Positions 35,505 to 44,684 are shown, counted from the first letter of the stretch. The stretch: 64,000 nt of DNA from Leptolyngbyaceae cyanobacterium RM1_1_2 (GCA_012032345.1 JAAUQI010000024.1:1-64000); one strand, 5' to 3'. Translations and numbers: made by a program. The notes: generated by a model from the sequence alone, not told the origin.

Positions 35505-37072
35505 TTAGAGACTAATTGGCTTTAGCTCATACTGACGCCATCTGCGATGATGACGCTCAACAATGAACGGGCGCAGAACGATTTTAGAAGGTTTCCCGGC
35601 TTGGACATCGACTCGCAAAAAGAGTAAGGATGGCGTTTTTGAGAGCCGTGACCGTTACGTCCGGCAAAGCAGTAAGATTTGGCGACGGCCTGAGTTTGAT
35701 CTTCAGACAAAACCTCTGTGAGTACCGGGCCTTCCGGTCGCTGCCGTCGTAGGCTATAGCCACTGCCGCCGCAGACGACCCAGTTGAGATGGGCATCACC
35801 GTGACCTGTATCTTCGGTTCTTAGGTACTCGAAACAGTGAGCATGGCCCGAAAGCATTAAATTAACTAGGGGCTGGTCAGGAGAGCGATCGCCTAATGCC
35901 TGCTGTACTCCGTCTAGCACCTGTCGTAAGCGGTGCCGAATTGCTAAGGTTTGGCCTTGATACCACTTGGTGGCTTCCGTCACATAGGGGGGATGGTGAA
36001 GATAAATTACCCGTCCTCGCACATCGGCATCCTGCCAGGACTGAATTAGGCGCGTTTGCAGCCAGTTGAGCTGCTCAGTATCTACGTCTGCATGATCCTG
36101 ATCGGCGCTGAGCTGTTTTTCAATATCGCGGATTTGCTCTTCTATCTGCTCAACCTTGCTGTAAAGGTCGTTGACCTCATCGCTATCAGCTTCAGCAGGC
36201 TGACTTTCTAAGTCTGCGACCTGGTTCAGCAATGCCTGCTTGTCGTCTAAAAGCTGCTGGCGACGGGCGATCAATTGCTGCTGCGTGATCTCCCAGGCTT
36301 CAAGATCCTCCAGAGGCAACGGGGCGTTAAACGTGTTGGAATCTAGAGCAAAAAAGTCAATGCCCCCCACGCGAAAAGAGTAGTAGCGGTTGGGTAAGCG
36401 GGTGAATTGTCCCGGCACATAGCGCAGACAGCGACCGCTAGAGGTTTTGGCAACATAGTGACGATCCAGATGACGGGCGATCGCCTCGCCCTCTTTGGCG
36501 AACAGGTAGTCTAGAAAAGCTTTAGCATAGGCATCTCCTTTACGAGAACCGTGCCAGCCCACATCTAGATCAAGCTGGTGACGCAGCAGCCGCCGAAAGG
36601 GCAGCATAGACTGCACCATAGCCCCGTAGACAAAAGGCAAGTCGTAGTAGTCGTGATTGCCGGGTACGGGCAGAAACGGATAGTTGAAAACCATGCGATC
36701 GTAGGCAATCTGCTGAGGCGCTTCACCCCCGACCAAAAATTCTCGGTAGGGTCGAATGAAATTCTGCGAATATTGCTCACTAGAACCTACCAGATAGATA
36801 ACATCGCCTGTATGCAGCATAAAACGGCACTCGTCTTTCTGAGTCAGCAAGCTTTGAGCGACTCGATGCTGGGGATTGTCACTGCGATCGTAGCCGGAGC
36901 CGCTGTCCCCAATCACCAAGAAGGAAAAATTGGGGTTGTCTATGTCAGGGGCATCAATGACTAGCTGAGTTTGATCAATTTCTCGCTTCAGAACGAACGG
37001 ATGCTGCCAGCGAACTCGCTCCTTCATACGGCTGATCTTGAGAGCGATCGCCGGATCGGTAACAAATTTCAT
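35505..37072 (-). pseudogene. Metallophosphoesterase, C-terminus frameshifted by one base
   Basis: A calcineurin-like phosphoesterase of about 520 residues. The metal-binding blocks are all present: VIGDSGSG (about 52), GDVIYLVG (about 95), PGNHDYYDL (about 136), VIYLHHPPYV and LSGHAHCFEY. A coiled-coil insertion (about 270-325, LIARRQQLLDDKQALLNQ) sits inside the domain. The uninterrupted frame ends at 35522 in an odd tail (CARSLLSVIIADGVSMS). Restoring one base in the A5 tract at 35617-35621 gives a far more protein-like ending, FLRVDVQAGKPSKIVLRPF then IVERHHRRWRQYE, up to TAA at 35505. The catalytic domain is complete either way, so the gene may still work. Confidence 0.82.
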
Positions 37073-37171
37073 TCGGTTGAAAAATACAAATTTTTAATAT
37101 GCAGTTCGATAACATTGCTCGTAAAGCGGGTACATCCCTGCAAGATAGGACATTCTTTGCCTAGATCATTC

Positions 37172-37266
37172 TACAGCGTTTCCTTGCCTAGTGAGGTACA
37201 GCCTATGTCCGTGCAGCAACGGTTTCGGGGTTGTTTTTGTACCTCACGAGCTTCAAAAACGCTGTA
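37172..37266. mobile_element. MITE-like element, 95 bp
   Basis: The ends are imperfect inverted repeats of about 28 bases: TACAGCGTTT...GTGAGGTACA on the left and the complement of TACAGCGTTTTTGAAGCTCGTGAGGTACA on the right. There is no coding capacity. It stands in the gap upstream of the metallophosphoesterase gene. The parent transposon is not in view. The structure is that of a non-autonomous element derived from an insertion sequence. Confidence 0.65.
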
Positions 37267-37368
37267 TAAGCTTAGATTTAATATGTATAGTAATGGACGT
37301 TAGCGGTAAAGCACCCTGAAGCTAATCTTAGAGAGATATTAGCAGACAGCGAGGTCAAAATACTCCGC

Positions 37369-37575
37369 CTAAGCCAGACAGCAAGCCACAGCCCGGTTAG
37401 CTTTAACGTACTGGGCTACTAGCTGGTTAGCTTCAATTTCAGAAGTGACAGAATAGTTGACTGCAAACTGATGACGTGGCCCTTTGGGGCTTATCACTGC
37501 CATAGGTTCCCAGAGTTTTAGGCGTAATCTACCGTTGACTTTAACCAGTTTGTAAAAAACGGTATGTTTTTTCAT
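37369..37575 (-). CDS. Small basic protein of unknown function
   Basis: 68 residues: KKHTVFYKLVKVNGRLRLK, an ISPKGPRHQFAVNYSV middle and a helix VTSEIEANQLVAQYVKANRAV ending CCLA. It looks like a compact alpha/beta domain, but no family comes to mind. The ATG is preceded by AAGGG about nine bases upstream. It stands alone. Confidence 0.55.
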   Translation of the reverse strand: MKKHTVFYKLVKVNGRLRLKLWEPMAVISPKGPRHQFAVNYSVTSEIEANQLVAQYVKANRAVACCLA

Positions 37576-38049
37576 GGCGTGACCCTTGGAGAGGTTTACG
37601 TAGATATTAATATTGACTAACTTAAAAGAGCCTCTGTCTTTATGAGTAAGTTCTAATTGCGAAGGCTGTTTTTATAAATTAGCTAATAGTAACCTACACC
37701 TGAAACCTGGATATTACGGAATTAAAGCTATTTGACAGATAATTTTTAAGAGCTATATTAAGAGAGCTTTAATAAGTAGGTTAATAGTTTGAAGTTTGAG
37801 TAAACAATCTTTCTTAACGGAACTCTCTCCTACAAATTCAAAATAAAAAAGGTGCTCCCTTTGAAAATAGGTGATGAAAACGGGCGATCGCTCTCTATCT
37901 TTTGACTGCGGTCGTTCGGTATCGACCTATACCCAGGGGTAGACGTTTATGATAGCGGTTGCTTATAAGCTGTCTAGATGTAAAGGGAGTTTATTGTGTT
38001 GAGCAATAATCTTTCAAAAAAGCCTAATGAAAGTATTAAGGAGAAAAAT
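37576..38049. other. 474-base gap, AT-rich
   Basis: Low-GC stretch with one HIP1 site near 37896. It holds the promoters of the two flanking small genes. A short TTG-started extension of the next gene (37996) is not needed. No RNA motif recognised. Confidence 0.35.
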
Positions 38050-38217
38050 ATGTCTGAAGCAGATAAAGAAGGTAAGCAAACGCCGTTAGAGCCTGAATCT
38101 CGCCGTACAGGCCAAGGTGAGCGCAATGCTGATGTTCGTGACGGAGCCGAACCCGAAGCACCTGGTGATAAAGGTAAGAAAGCCGGAAGCCCTAATCAAG
38201 GCACCGAAGCCCGCTAG
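38050..38217 (+). CDS. Small disordered hydrophilic protein
   Basis: 55 residues with almost only Glu, Asp, Lys, Arg, Gly, Pro and Ala (SEADKEGKQTPLEPESRR and DGAEPEAPGDKGKKAG). It is probably disordered, like small stress or hydrophilin-type proteins, but that is an inference from composition. AAGGAGAAAAAT directly precedes ATG 38050, which decides this start over the TTG at 37996. A clear terminator follows the stop. Confidence 0.7.
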   Translation: MSEADKEGKQTPLEPESRRTGQGERNADVRDGAEPEAPGDKGKKAGSPNQGTEAR

Positions 38218-38249
38218 GTAAGCGCTACAGACTGATGACTGACTGAGAT

Positions 38250-38290
38250 TAATAGCTTCCTTCATCGAAAGGTGAGGGAGGCTATTTTTT
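38250..38290 (+). terminator. Rho-independent terminator
   Basis: AATAGCTTCCTT pairs with AGGGAGGCTATT, allowing G-T pairs, and is followed by TTTTTT (38285-38290). It lies 33 bases after the small gene. The complementary A/T run means it may also serve aroQ from the other side. Confidence 0.8.
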
Positions 38291-38345
38291 ATGAGAATTT
38301 TGCTATCCGCTCAGGTGTTTCCAAGACGCCTGTGCTGTCGTGCTC

Positions 38346-38798
38346 TCAATCTGCTGTAGTCTGGGCTTGTAAGTAGCGAACTAAAGCCTGCAAACCTAGC
38401 AAATAGCTCTCTGACCCAAATCCAGAAATTTGTCCCAGGGCAACAGGGGCAATGTAGGAATGCTGTCGGAAAATTTCGCGCTGGTAAATATTGCTGAGGT
38501 GAACCTCTACCGTAGGCAACGCTGTAGCGGCGATCGCATCTCGAATCGCAACGCTGGTATGAGTATAGGCTCCCGGATTAATAACAAGTCCATGATGGCG
38601 ATCAAGAGCCGCCTGAATCGCATCTACTAGAGCACCCTCACAATTAGACTGAAAAAACTCCAGATCGGCCTCTAAAAGGGTAGCCGCCTGACCTAGTCGA
38701 GCGTTAATGTCTGCAAGCGTTTGCTCTCCGTAGACATTTGGCTCTCGACGCCCCAGCATGTTTAAGTTCGGGCCGTGGACGATCAAAATGCTAAACAA
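38346..38798 (-). CDS. aroQ: 3-dehydroquinate dehydratase, type II
   Basis: 150 residues. Third step of the shikimate pathway. The start must be the TTG at 38796-38798, because a stop lies directly upstream and [19 protein letters not shown] is the normal beginning of the family. Catalytic residues: Tyr in NVYGEQTL (about 24), His in [16 protein letters not shown] (about 82), and the [18 protein letters not shown] block with His. The 12-mer type II fold is expected. It stands alone; the next leftward gene upstream is a 46-residue small gene. Confidence 0.96.
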   Translation of the reverse strand: MFSILIVHGPNLNMLGRREPNVYGEQTLADINARLGQAATLLEADLEFFQSNCEGALVDAIQAALDRHHGLVINPGAYTHTSVAIRDAIAATALPTVEVHLSNIYQREIFRQHSYIAPVALGQISGFGSESYLLGLQALVRYLQAQTTAD

Positions 38799-38826
38799 CT
38801 AATAGCCTCAGTGGGTAGCTGAAGAG

Positions 38827-38967
38827 CTAGTATCTGCGATGGGAGCGATCGTCTACAGGAACTGGAACTGGCTCTTGTTCTGGCTGTGGTTGGGGGCCAA
38901 ACAAAGCATCTACCAGCTTGTCTATCCACTCTTTTAGCTTTTCGAGAGCCTTTTCAATATAGTCCAT
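38827..38967 (-). CDS. 46-residue small protein, amphipathic helix plus Pro-rich tail
   Basis: Starts MDYIEKALEKLKEWIDKL, a strongly amphipathic helix, then VDALFGPQPQPEQEPVPV and a basic end (DDRSHRRY). AAGGAG lies eleven bases before the ATG at 38967. The regular heptad-like charge pattern and the ribosome site favour a real gene. It precedes aroQ by 29 bases on the same strand and may be cotranscribed with it. Family not recognised. Confidence 0.6.
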   Translation of the reverse strand: MDYIEKALEKLKEWIDKLVDALFGPQPQPEQEPVPVPVDDRSHRRY

Positions 38968-39162
38968 CCGTTGGAAAGCTCCTTGTCCCTATCTGTTATT
39001 AGCTTTCTGTACCCTTTGGGTTTTCGTCTACTCTTAAAAACAGAGGCTATAGGGCCATCTGTTGGCAGCAGTCATATATGTATCCATAATAACGAATCGT
39101 CAGAAATGATCAAGCCTGTTAGCGGATGGATTTCTCTATTCGGCCTGTAGAAATCCAAAAAA

Positions 39163-40413
39163 TCAAAGAAAACGCCGTCTTAGTAGATCTAAAGCCGTGC
39201 AAACACTGACATGCCGTACCCAGTCGCGCCCTCGCTCATGGCTAAAGCGGTATTCATAGCTGCGTATGCTACCGTCGGCAGCCGCAAGACCAATATAGAC
39301 TAGACCAACTGGTTTGTCTGAACTGCCGCCACCGGGGCCAGCAATGCCCGTAATGCTAATCCCCCAGTCTGTACTGAGCTGGGATTTAACGCCTACAGCC
39401 ATCTGCTGGGCCACAATATCACTGACGGCTCCTTGGGTGTCTAGGGCCTCGGCTTCAACCTGCAGAATTTTTTTCTTCACGGCGTTGTCATAGGCAATGA
39501 TGCCGCCTAAAAAATAGTCAGAACTGCCTGGAATTACCGTCAGCGCTTGACCCAAGCCACCGCCTGTGCAAGATTCTGCCACTGCTAGAGTCTGCGATCG
39601 CAAGCGCAGCAGCTGCCCCACCACAGAGGCCAGCGTGTCTTCATCAGCCCCAAAGCAGTCGGCCCCAGCAATAGCTCGAATAGCGGCTTCAACGGGCTGA
39701 ATCATCTGCTCGGCGGCTACCTCTGAGTCAGTTTTGGCAGAAATTCGCAGCCTCACCTCGCCTCGGCTGGCATAGGGGGCCACGGTGGGATTTTCCTGCT
39801 CAAAGAAAGGAGCTACCTTTTCAGCCAGCGCCGATTCGCTAATGCCCCAAAACCGCAATGTGCGACTGTAAATGGCCGAGCCGATCCAGCCTTGATGCTT
39901 GAGGTAGCCGACCGCTGTTGTGTGCCACATGGCTTTCATTTCGCTGGGCACTCCCGGAAAGGTCATGAGCAGCAGTTCGGCTCGGGGCTGCCAGATCATG
40001 CCAGGGGCGCTGCCCACTGGATTAGGCAGCACTGCCGCCCCTTCTGGCAGCAGCGCCTGCTTGCGATTGTTGTCGCTCATGACCCGGCCTCGCTGGGAAA
40101 ACTTTTGCCGAATATCCTGAAGGATCTCAGGACGCTGACTCAGGGGTGCCTTGAAAAAGCCAGCCAGGGTCTCGGTTGTGAGGTCGTCAGGAGTTGGCCC
40201 CAAGCCGCCTGTAAAAATCAGCAAATGCGATCGCCCACACGCGATCGCTACTGCCTGCTGCAGGCGCGTAACGTTGTCTCCTACCACCGTTTGGTAGTAG
40301 TGGGGAATGCCAAGCTGGGCAAGCTGTTGAGCTAAATACTGAGCGTTGCTGTTGAGAATCTCGCCGAGCAGTAGCTCGGTTCCCACACAAATAATCTCGG
40401 CGCTTCCCTTCAT
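39163..40413 (-). CDS. cinA: CinA-like protein (nicotinamide mononucleotide deamidase / ADP-ribose pyrophosphatase type)
   Basis: 416 residues, full length. An N-terminal MoCF-like COG1058 domain (SAEIICVGTELLLGEILNSN, then IFTGGLGPTPDDLTTET and MIWQPRAELLLMTFPGVPSEM) and a C-terminal CinA deamidase domain (SLTLAVAESCTGGGLGQAL-like TLAVAESCTGGGLGQAL, GSSDYFLGGIIAYDN, ISITGIAGPGGGS). In other bacteria it recycles NMN to NaMN and is linked to competence. The gene looks intact and stands alone. Confidence 0.95.
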   Translation of the reverse strand: MKGSAEIICVGTELLLGEILNSNAQYLAQQLAQLGIPHYYQTVVGDNVTRLQQAVAIACGRSHLLIFTGGLGPTPDDLTTETLAGFFKAPLSQRPEILQDIRQKFSQRGRVMSDNNRKQALLPEGAAVLPNPVGSAPGMIWQPRAELLLMTFPGVPSEMKAMWHTTAVGYLKHQGWIGSAIYSRTLRFWGISESALAEKVAPFFEQENPTVAPYASRGEVRLRISAKTDSEVAAEQMIQPVEAAIRAIAGADCFGADEDTLASVVGQLLRLRSQTLAVAESCTGGGLGQALTVIPGSSDYFLGGIIAYDNAVKKKILQVEAEALDTQGAVSDIVAQQMAVGVKSQLSTDWGISITGIAGPGGGSSDKPVGLVYIGLAAADGSIRSYEYRFSHERGRDWVRHVSVCTALDLLRRRFL

Positions 40414-40682
40414 GGATGTTTTACGGCAGCTCTACTGTTTTTGTAGACATATTTCTGCAAAGATACCATTTAGACCTCAGCCGTCGGCACCCCCTGTTCG
40501 CTGCAAGTTCACCCGTGAGGTCAATCAAACGGCTGTATCAGTGCCTTCTTAACTAAATGATCCTGCTGCAAAGAATACTGTCTTTATGAAGTTAACGTGA
40601 AGTGTTGGCTGCCAAGCAAAGGCTTTCTTTACAGACAAATTATGATAAACGGGCAACGTGGCTCTGCAAAATCGAGGCTATT

Positions 40683-41393
40683 ATGCTATTTTCAAAAAAA
40701 CTGACTGTCTTGATAGTCGGCACGGCCCTGGTAGCTACTTCTGGCGCAACTGCTGCCTCAGCCGCAATTATTTCTTTTGATGAGCTAGTTGAAGGACAAA
40801 CGTCGTTTGGCTTTGACGGAGATAGTGATGGAGTCGATGATGTCATCTTCAGCACAACCGATCCACTAGGCTATAGAACTGTTGGCCCTGGGCTCAACCA
40901 GAATTTCGTCAATGAGCCGGGGTTGGAAGGAACCTCAATACTGAATCCAGATTTGAGAGTCGATTTTCTCAACGGTGCTTCAGGCTCTATTCAGTTTGGA
41001 TTTGCGCTGAACAGCTTTTTTGAAGGGCCAGAAACATTTACAGACTTCAAATTGTTTGACTCAGCTAATGGCCTGATCGCAACTCAACAGGTACCTGGGA
41101 TTTTCAGCACAACCAGCCTGGGCATTAGCGATTTTCCTGAAGGCGAAATTTTTGTTAGCTTTCCTGGGGTCGCCGCTTACGGTGAGTTTGACTTTAGCAG
41201 TGATTTTGGTCGCTTCATTATTGATAACTTTGAAGGCACTTTCGGCTCAACGGAAACAGTGACTCCTGTGCCAGAGCCAGTGGGGAGTTTGGGACTGATA
41301 GCATTAGCGGGCCTAGCAGTAGGATTTGAGCGCTTTAGCCGCAACAAAGCAGGCAATTATCTCTCCTCTCCTCCAGGTTCAAAACAAAGATAG
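40683..41393 (+). CDS. PEP-CTERM sorted exported protein
   Basis: 236 residues from ATG 40683. Signal peptide (about 1-25, LTVLIVGTALVATSGATAASA), a beta-rich body with ISFDELVEGQTSFGFDGDSDG and a C-terminal PEP-CTERM: VPEPVGSLGLIALAGLAVG then FERFSRNK. PEP-CTERM proteins are processed by exosortases; the cyanoexosortase B gene is 9 kb away in this window. About 16 residues follow the basic patch, which is longer than usual, and these overlap the 3' end of the convergent gene by 37 bases. A TTG-started extension upstream (40602) is rejected because it breaks the signal peptide. Confidence 0.9.
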   Translation: MLFSKKLTVLIVGTALVATSGATAASAAIISFDELVEGQTSFGFDGDSDGVDDVIFSTTDPLGYRTVGPGLNQNFVNEPGLEGTSILNPDLRVDFLNGASGSIQFGFALNSFFEGPETFTDFKLFDSANGLIATQQVPGIFSTTSLGISDFPEGEIFVSFPGVAAYGEFDFSSDFGRFIIDNFEGTFGSTETVTPVPEPVGSLGLIALAGLAVGFERFSRNKAGNYLSSPPGSKQR

Positions 41394-42247
41394 GTCAGCG
41401 CGGCAGTCAGATCCTGATGAACAGCTTTAGAAGAGGCAATTACTAATCCAGGCCACTGATATTTCTCACACGTTTGCAGCGGCGGCAGCGGTGAGCCGTC
41501 GTGGGTTGTGACCTGGTATCCTACTTCTCGGGCTATGAAAGCCAGCGCTGCGCCATCGATAAATTTGCCTGCTGAGAGAATAGCTCCAGTCAGCTCACCG
41601 CTGAGTACTCCATTCACGTTAGGAATCGGTTTATCTTTGTCATAGTCAGTCCTGACGCTGATTACCCGGTAGCGATCGCGGAGATGCTCTGCCACAGCTC
41701 CCATCTGCCAGCCCAGCAGGACTGAATTTTGTACCCCTGCAATCTGCAGCGGGCGGCACTGGTCTAAATTGTCTAGCAAAGTTCCCTTAAAAGCACCTGC
41801 TCCTCGCAGCGCGTAATAGTAGGTACTTTGAGCTGGATTAATCGCTAAAACCGCTTCAAAATCGTCGGCATTGAGAACGCCAAGAATAATTTGATAGTTG
41901 GGATGACCATCCAGATAAAACCGGGTGCCGTCAATTGGATCAAGGGTGATCAGATAGTCTCCGTCAGGCCCTAAATCGATCGCCCGAAAATACTTTGTGT
42001 TGTAAGTTTTTTCGTGTTCCTCGCCGTAAAAGCGAATCTGGGGAAACAGCCCTAAAAGCGCCACTTCCACAAACGTTTGAATTGACAAATCAGCATCTGT
42101 CAGCGCCGTAGCAAAAAAGTTATCCCCGTAATCTTTGTCTGGATGCGCTGCAATTTGAGTTTGAATCTGCTGAGCATAGGCGGCAGCTACGCGCAGATGC
42201 GGCAGCAGCACTTCTAAAATTTGACGGGGTGTAGGCTGATCTGACAT
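41357..42247 (-). CDS. Inositol monophosphatase family protein
   Basis: 296 residues from ATG 42247. FIG superfamily sugar phosphatase: metal-binding Glu in RFYGEEHEKT (about 80), the LDPIDGTRFYLDG signature (about 105-117, an FIG-type DPIDGT) and a later SAGKFIDGAALAFIAREVG. Substrate not known; candidates are inositol phosphates, PAP or bisphosphates. It ends inside the convergent PEP-CTERM gene. No operon partner is obvious; the ABC ATPase gene is 112 bases upstream on the same strand. Confidence 0.9.
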   Translation of the reverse strand: MSDQPTPRQILEVLLPHLRVAAAYAQQIQTQIAAHPDKDYGDNFFATALTDADLSIQTFVEVALLGLFPQIRFYGEEHEKTYNTKYFRAIDLGPDGDYLITLDPIDGTRFYLDGHPNYQIILGVLNADDFEAVLAINPAQSTYYYALRGAGAFKGTLLDNLDQCRPLQIAGVQNSVLLGWQMGAVAEHLRDRYRVISVRTDYDKDKPIPNVNGVLSGELTGAILSAGKFIDGAALAFIAREVGYQVTTHDGSPLPPLQTCEKYQWPGLVIASSKAVHQDLTAALTYLCFEPGGEER

Positions 42248-42358
42248 AAATTTAGACCGGACAACGGGTGTGCTGTCAGTGTTTTTGATAAGACACAAAA
42301 CCCTTAGTAAATAACATTACAGCCTGATTGCATCTGTTAATCAAAGATAGATAAGCGA

Positions 42359-43120
42359 TCAGGCGATCGCGGTGGTTTCTGCCAGCGAAAGCTGAGCAAA
42401 AATCTCGCGGCAGTAGTCGCTAAACCGATGCGACGTGCGAAAAGCGTCATCTCGCGGATAGGGAGCCTCAATTGTAATTTCTGCAACTACTCGTCCAGGA
42501 TGGGCAGCCATCACGACTACCCGATTCGAGAGGTAAACCGCTTCGTAGATATTGTGAGTCACAAAAATTACTGTCCAATGATACTGCTGCCAGAGATTGA
42601 CCAAATCGCTGTTGAGCTTGCTGCGGGTCATTTCGTCTAGTGCGCCAAAAGGCTCATCCATCAGCAGCACATTGGGCTGAGTTACCAGCGCCCGTGCGAT
42701 CGAGACTCGCATTTTCATGCCTCCGGAGAGCTGTCGCGGATAGCGCTTTTCTACCCCCTGCAGGTCAACAAGGTGCAGCGCTTGGTAAATATCAGCGCGG
42801 GCAGCACTCAGCGATCGCCCCTTGAGCTTCAGCGGCAGATGAACATTATCTATCACTGATGCCCAAGGCATCAGTGCCGCATCCTGAAAGACAAAAGCCA
42901 GCTGCCGCTCGGCATCAGTCATCTGCCAGTAAATCTCGCCCTCACTAGCCTGACCCAGTCCGGCAATGAGCTTCAGCACCGTACTTTTGCCACAGCCCGA
43001 TGGCCCCACCAGGCTAACAAACTCTCCCTGCAGCACTTCCAAATCCACGCCCTGCAACGCGACCGTACCATTGGGGTAGACCTTATCCACCTGATTTAGC
43101 GTAACGACAGGAGAGAACAT
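42359..43120 (-). CDS. ABC transporter ATPase, nitrate/sulfonate/taurine (NitT/TauT) type
   Basis: 253 residues from ATG 43120, thirty codons inside the longest frame; VTLNQVDKVYPNGTVAL right after it is the normal start. Walker A LVGPSGCGKSTVLKLI (about 39-54), Q-loop VFQDAALMPW, signature LSGGMKMRVSIARAL (about 132-146), Walker B VLLMDEPFGALD, H-loop IFVTHNIYEAVY. The family works with a permease and an NMT1/SsuA binding protein. A matching permease is in this window but 14 kb away (57233-58105), and no binding protein is seen. Confidence 0.92.
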   Translation of the reverse strand: MFSPVVTLNQVDKVYPNGTVALQGVDLEVLQGEFVSLVGPSGCGKSTVLKLIAGLGQASEGEIYWQMTDAERQLAFVFQDAALMPWASVIDNVHLPLKLKGRSLSAARADIYQALHLVDLQGVEKRYPRQLSGGMKMRVSIARALVTQPNVLLMDEPFGALDEMTRSKLNSDLVNLWQQYHWTVIFVTHNIYEAVYLSNRVVVMAAHPGRVVAEITIEAPYPRDDAFRTSHRFSDYCREIFAQLSLAETTAIA

Positions 43121-43270
43121 AACGGCGTCAACAGATAGAGTAAGCAATCGAAAGAATACATTAACAGCAGACAACTTTGGCGTTTCTTTAGCATAAAGTG
43201 CCAAAGGCACGGAATGCCAGACTCCTCGCCGTTCAATAGCGCTGGCATCTTTGATATCTTAGATATCGCC

Positions 43271-43498
43271 TCACAGCAAAATAACGACAACCACAACAAA
43301 TGTTAGAAAGGCTGCCGTGAGTTTGCCGAAGATCCCTGTTTCTGTCTGATCTGGAGCGCCAAAAGTGCGCTGGAATTTACAGTTAATACACTGATATTTT
43401 CCTTCTTCTTTGACAATGGTGTGCTTGGCGCACTGGGGGCACTCCAGCAGTGAGGGTGCAACCAAATAGATAGCGTTTTCAGACGTTGGCGTTCTCAT
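43271..43498 (-). CDS. Zinc-ribbon single-span membrane protein
   Basis: 75 residues from ATG 43498. LECPQCAKHTIVKEEGKYQC then INCKFQRTFG forms a four-Cys ribbon (about 19-41); a TM helix at the C-terminus (LTAAFLTFVVVVVILL) ends the protein, so it is a tail-anchored type with its ribbon in the cytoplasm. No function known. It stands alone. Confidence 0.7.
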   Translation of the reverse strand: MRTPTSENAIYLVAPSLLECPQCAKHTIVKEEGKYQCINCKFQRTFGAPDQTETGIFGKLTAAFLTFVVVVVILL

Positions 43499-43671
43499 AA
43501 GTGTCAATCAAGATTCAATAGTGGGCAGATGCGTATCTCTGCCCTCAGAATGCCGGAATCTCAAGCGGTTTGCGATATGGAAAAGCTCAGCAAAAATCTG
43601 GAAGAAATTCAGGTTTTTCCCACAGGGATAGGTATTTTGCTGTCTTGATGCTGTCTGAGCTGAACCCCAAT

Positions 43672-44331
43672 TCAGGGTTGAGGCTGCACGGAGGCCACCT
43701 GAGCGCTTAAGAGCATTACCTGGCTGCTATCTACAATAAAGGTAGTAAAGTTGCGATCGCTTAGGGCTGCTAGCGATCGCCCCACAGCCGTGACATCAGC
43801 ACTCTGGGTCACCAATAGATAAGGTTGCTGACGATAAACAGCCAGTCCAACGGGCTGATTGAGCGCCTGCTGTAGATCAAAGGCTACTTCTGGGCGGTCA
43901 AAATAGTCAACTAGTACCGCATAGCCTGCTGACAGCGGCTGCGGGGCATAGGTAGGGACGGTGTTGAGAGTGGGCGTAGCCAGCGCGGCTGTTGCCTCAT
44001 CAGGCATTGGCGGACGGGCTACGAAAGCCTGTAGCCCCTCCGTCTCAGTCATATACTGCGCCCAGGCATTGGCAGTTTCCAGGCTGGTAAACCCCCCGGC
44101 CCGGACTACGACATCATTGAGGTAATTGCAAACCGTTGACGTGCTGTTGTCAGGCAGCTGCTCTTGAATGCGATCTCGCACAGCCGTTGTCTCTCCCCTA
44201 ACCAACAGCAGATATTCGCTCGCAGTTGGGGGCGCACAGGGAGGAAACTGACTCTGGGCGACCGCAGGACTCCCAGCAAAACCCAGCACTGCTAGCAGCA
44301 TTCCCGGCCAAACTGCAGATGGATAATTCAT
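43672..44331 (-). CDS. Secreted protein of unknown function
   Basis: 219 residues from ATG 44331 (the frame can be opened four codons earlier by GTG). Signal peptide (about 1-25, ending GSPAVAQSQ). The mature part repeats a small alpha/beta motif: YLLLVRGETTAVRDRIQEQL, GGFTSLETANAWAQYM and later YAVLVDYFDRPEVAFDLQQAL, which suggests two SPOR-like or duplicated subdomains. That duplication is my reading of the sequence. I do not recognise a named family. The Ycf54 gene lies just upstream on the same strand. Confidence 0.7.
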   Translation of the reverse strand: MNYPSAVWPGMLLAVLGFAGSPAVAQSQFPPCAPPTASEYLLLVRGETTAVRDRIQEQLPDNSTSTVCNYLNDVVVRAGGFTSLETANAWAQYMTETEGLQAFVARPPMPDEATAALATPTLNTVPTYAPQPLSAGYAVLVDYFDRPEVAFDLQQALNQPVGLAVYRQQPYLLVTQSADVTAVGRSLAALSDRNFTTFIVDSSQVMLLSAQVASVQPQP

Positions 44332-44354
44332 CCCAAACCTCACCTAATACATCA

Positions 44355-44684
44355 TCAGCTAGCGGTTGTCAGAGATGCCAGGGGGTCAGCAATAACGTCT
44401 GAAGGAGCCTCAAATTCACCAATGGCCACATGTTCTAGCCGCAGCTTCAGCCAGGTAATAAAAGTTGAATTAGTAGAAACTACAGCAGCCACAGGCTGAG
44501 GACATCTAGCCTTGACCTCTGCCAGTTCCGGGGCTTCCAAAAACGCAGGCTGCAAAATCAGCCAAAAATCTTTTTCTTTTTCCTGCTCTTGATAGTAGCG
44601 GATACGCTCCTTAATCACTTCTTCAAAAGGTTCTTCCTCCAGCAAAAAGCGCTGGCTAGCAGCCGCATAGTAGTAGGTTGTCAT
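44355..44684 (-). CDS. ycf54: Ycf54, Mg-protoporphyrin IX monomethyl ester cyclase accessory protein
   Basis: 109 residues from ATG 44684. The beginning MTTYYYAAASQRFLLEEEP and the middle DFWLILQPAFLEAPELAEV, CPQPVAAVVSTNSTFITW and LKLRLEHVAIGEFEAPSD are those of Ycf54 (DUF2488), which stabilises the AcsF cyclase that forms the fifth ring of chlorophyll. A longer frame adds twelve residues that do not fit the family. It is followed at 24 bases by the secreted protein gene. Confidence 0.93.
   Translation of the reverse strand: MTTYYYAAASQRFLLEEEPFEEVIKERIRYYQEQEKEKDFWLILQPAFLEAPELAEVKARCPQPVAAVVSTNSTFITWLKLRLEHVAIGEFEAPSDVIADPLASLTTAS

Noticed and set aside
36578-36964. 128-codon plus-strand frame opposite the metallophosphoesterase
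   Set aside because: It lies opposite the metal-binding motifs of the real gene and has no ribosome site.
39892-40335. 147-codon plus-strand frame opposite cinA
   Set aside because: Antisense to conserved cinA motifs; no start region.
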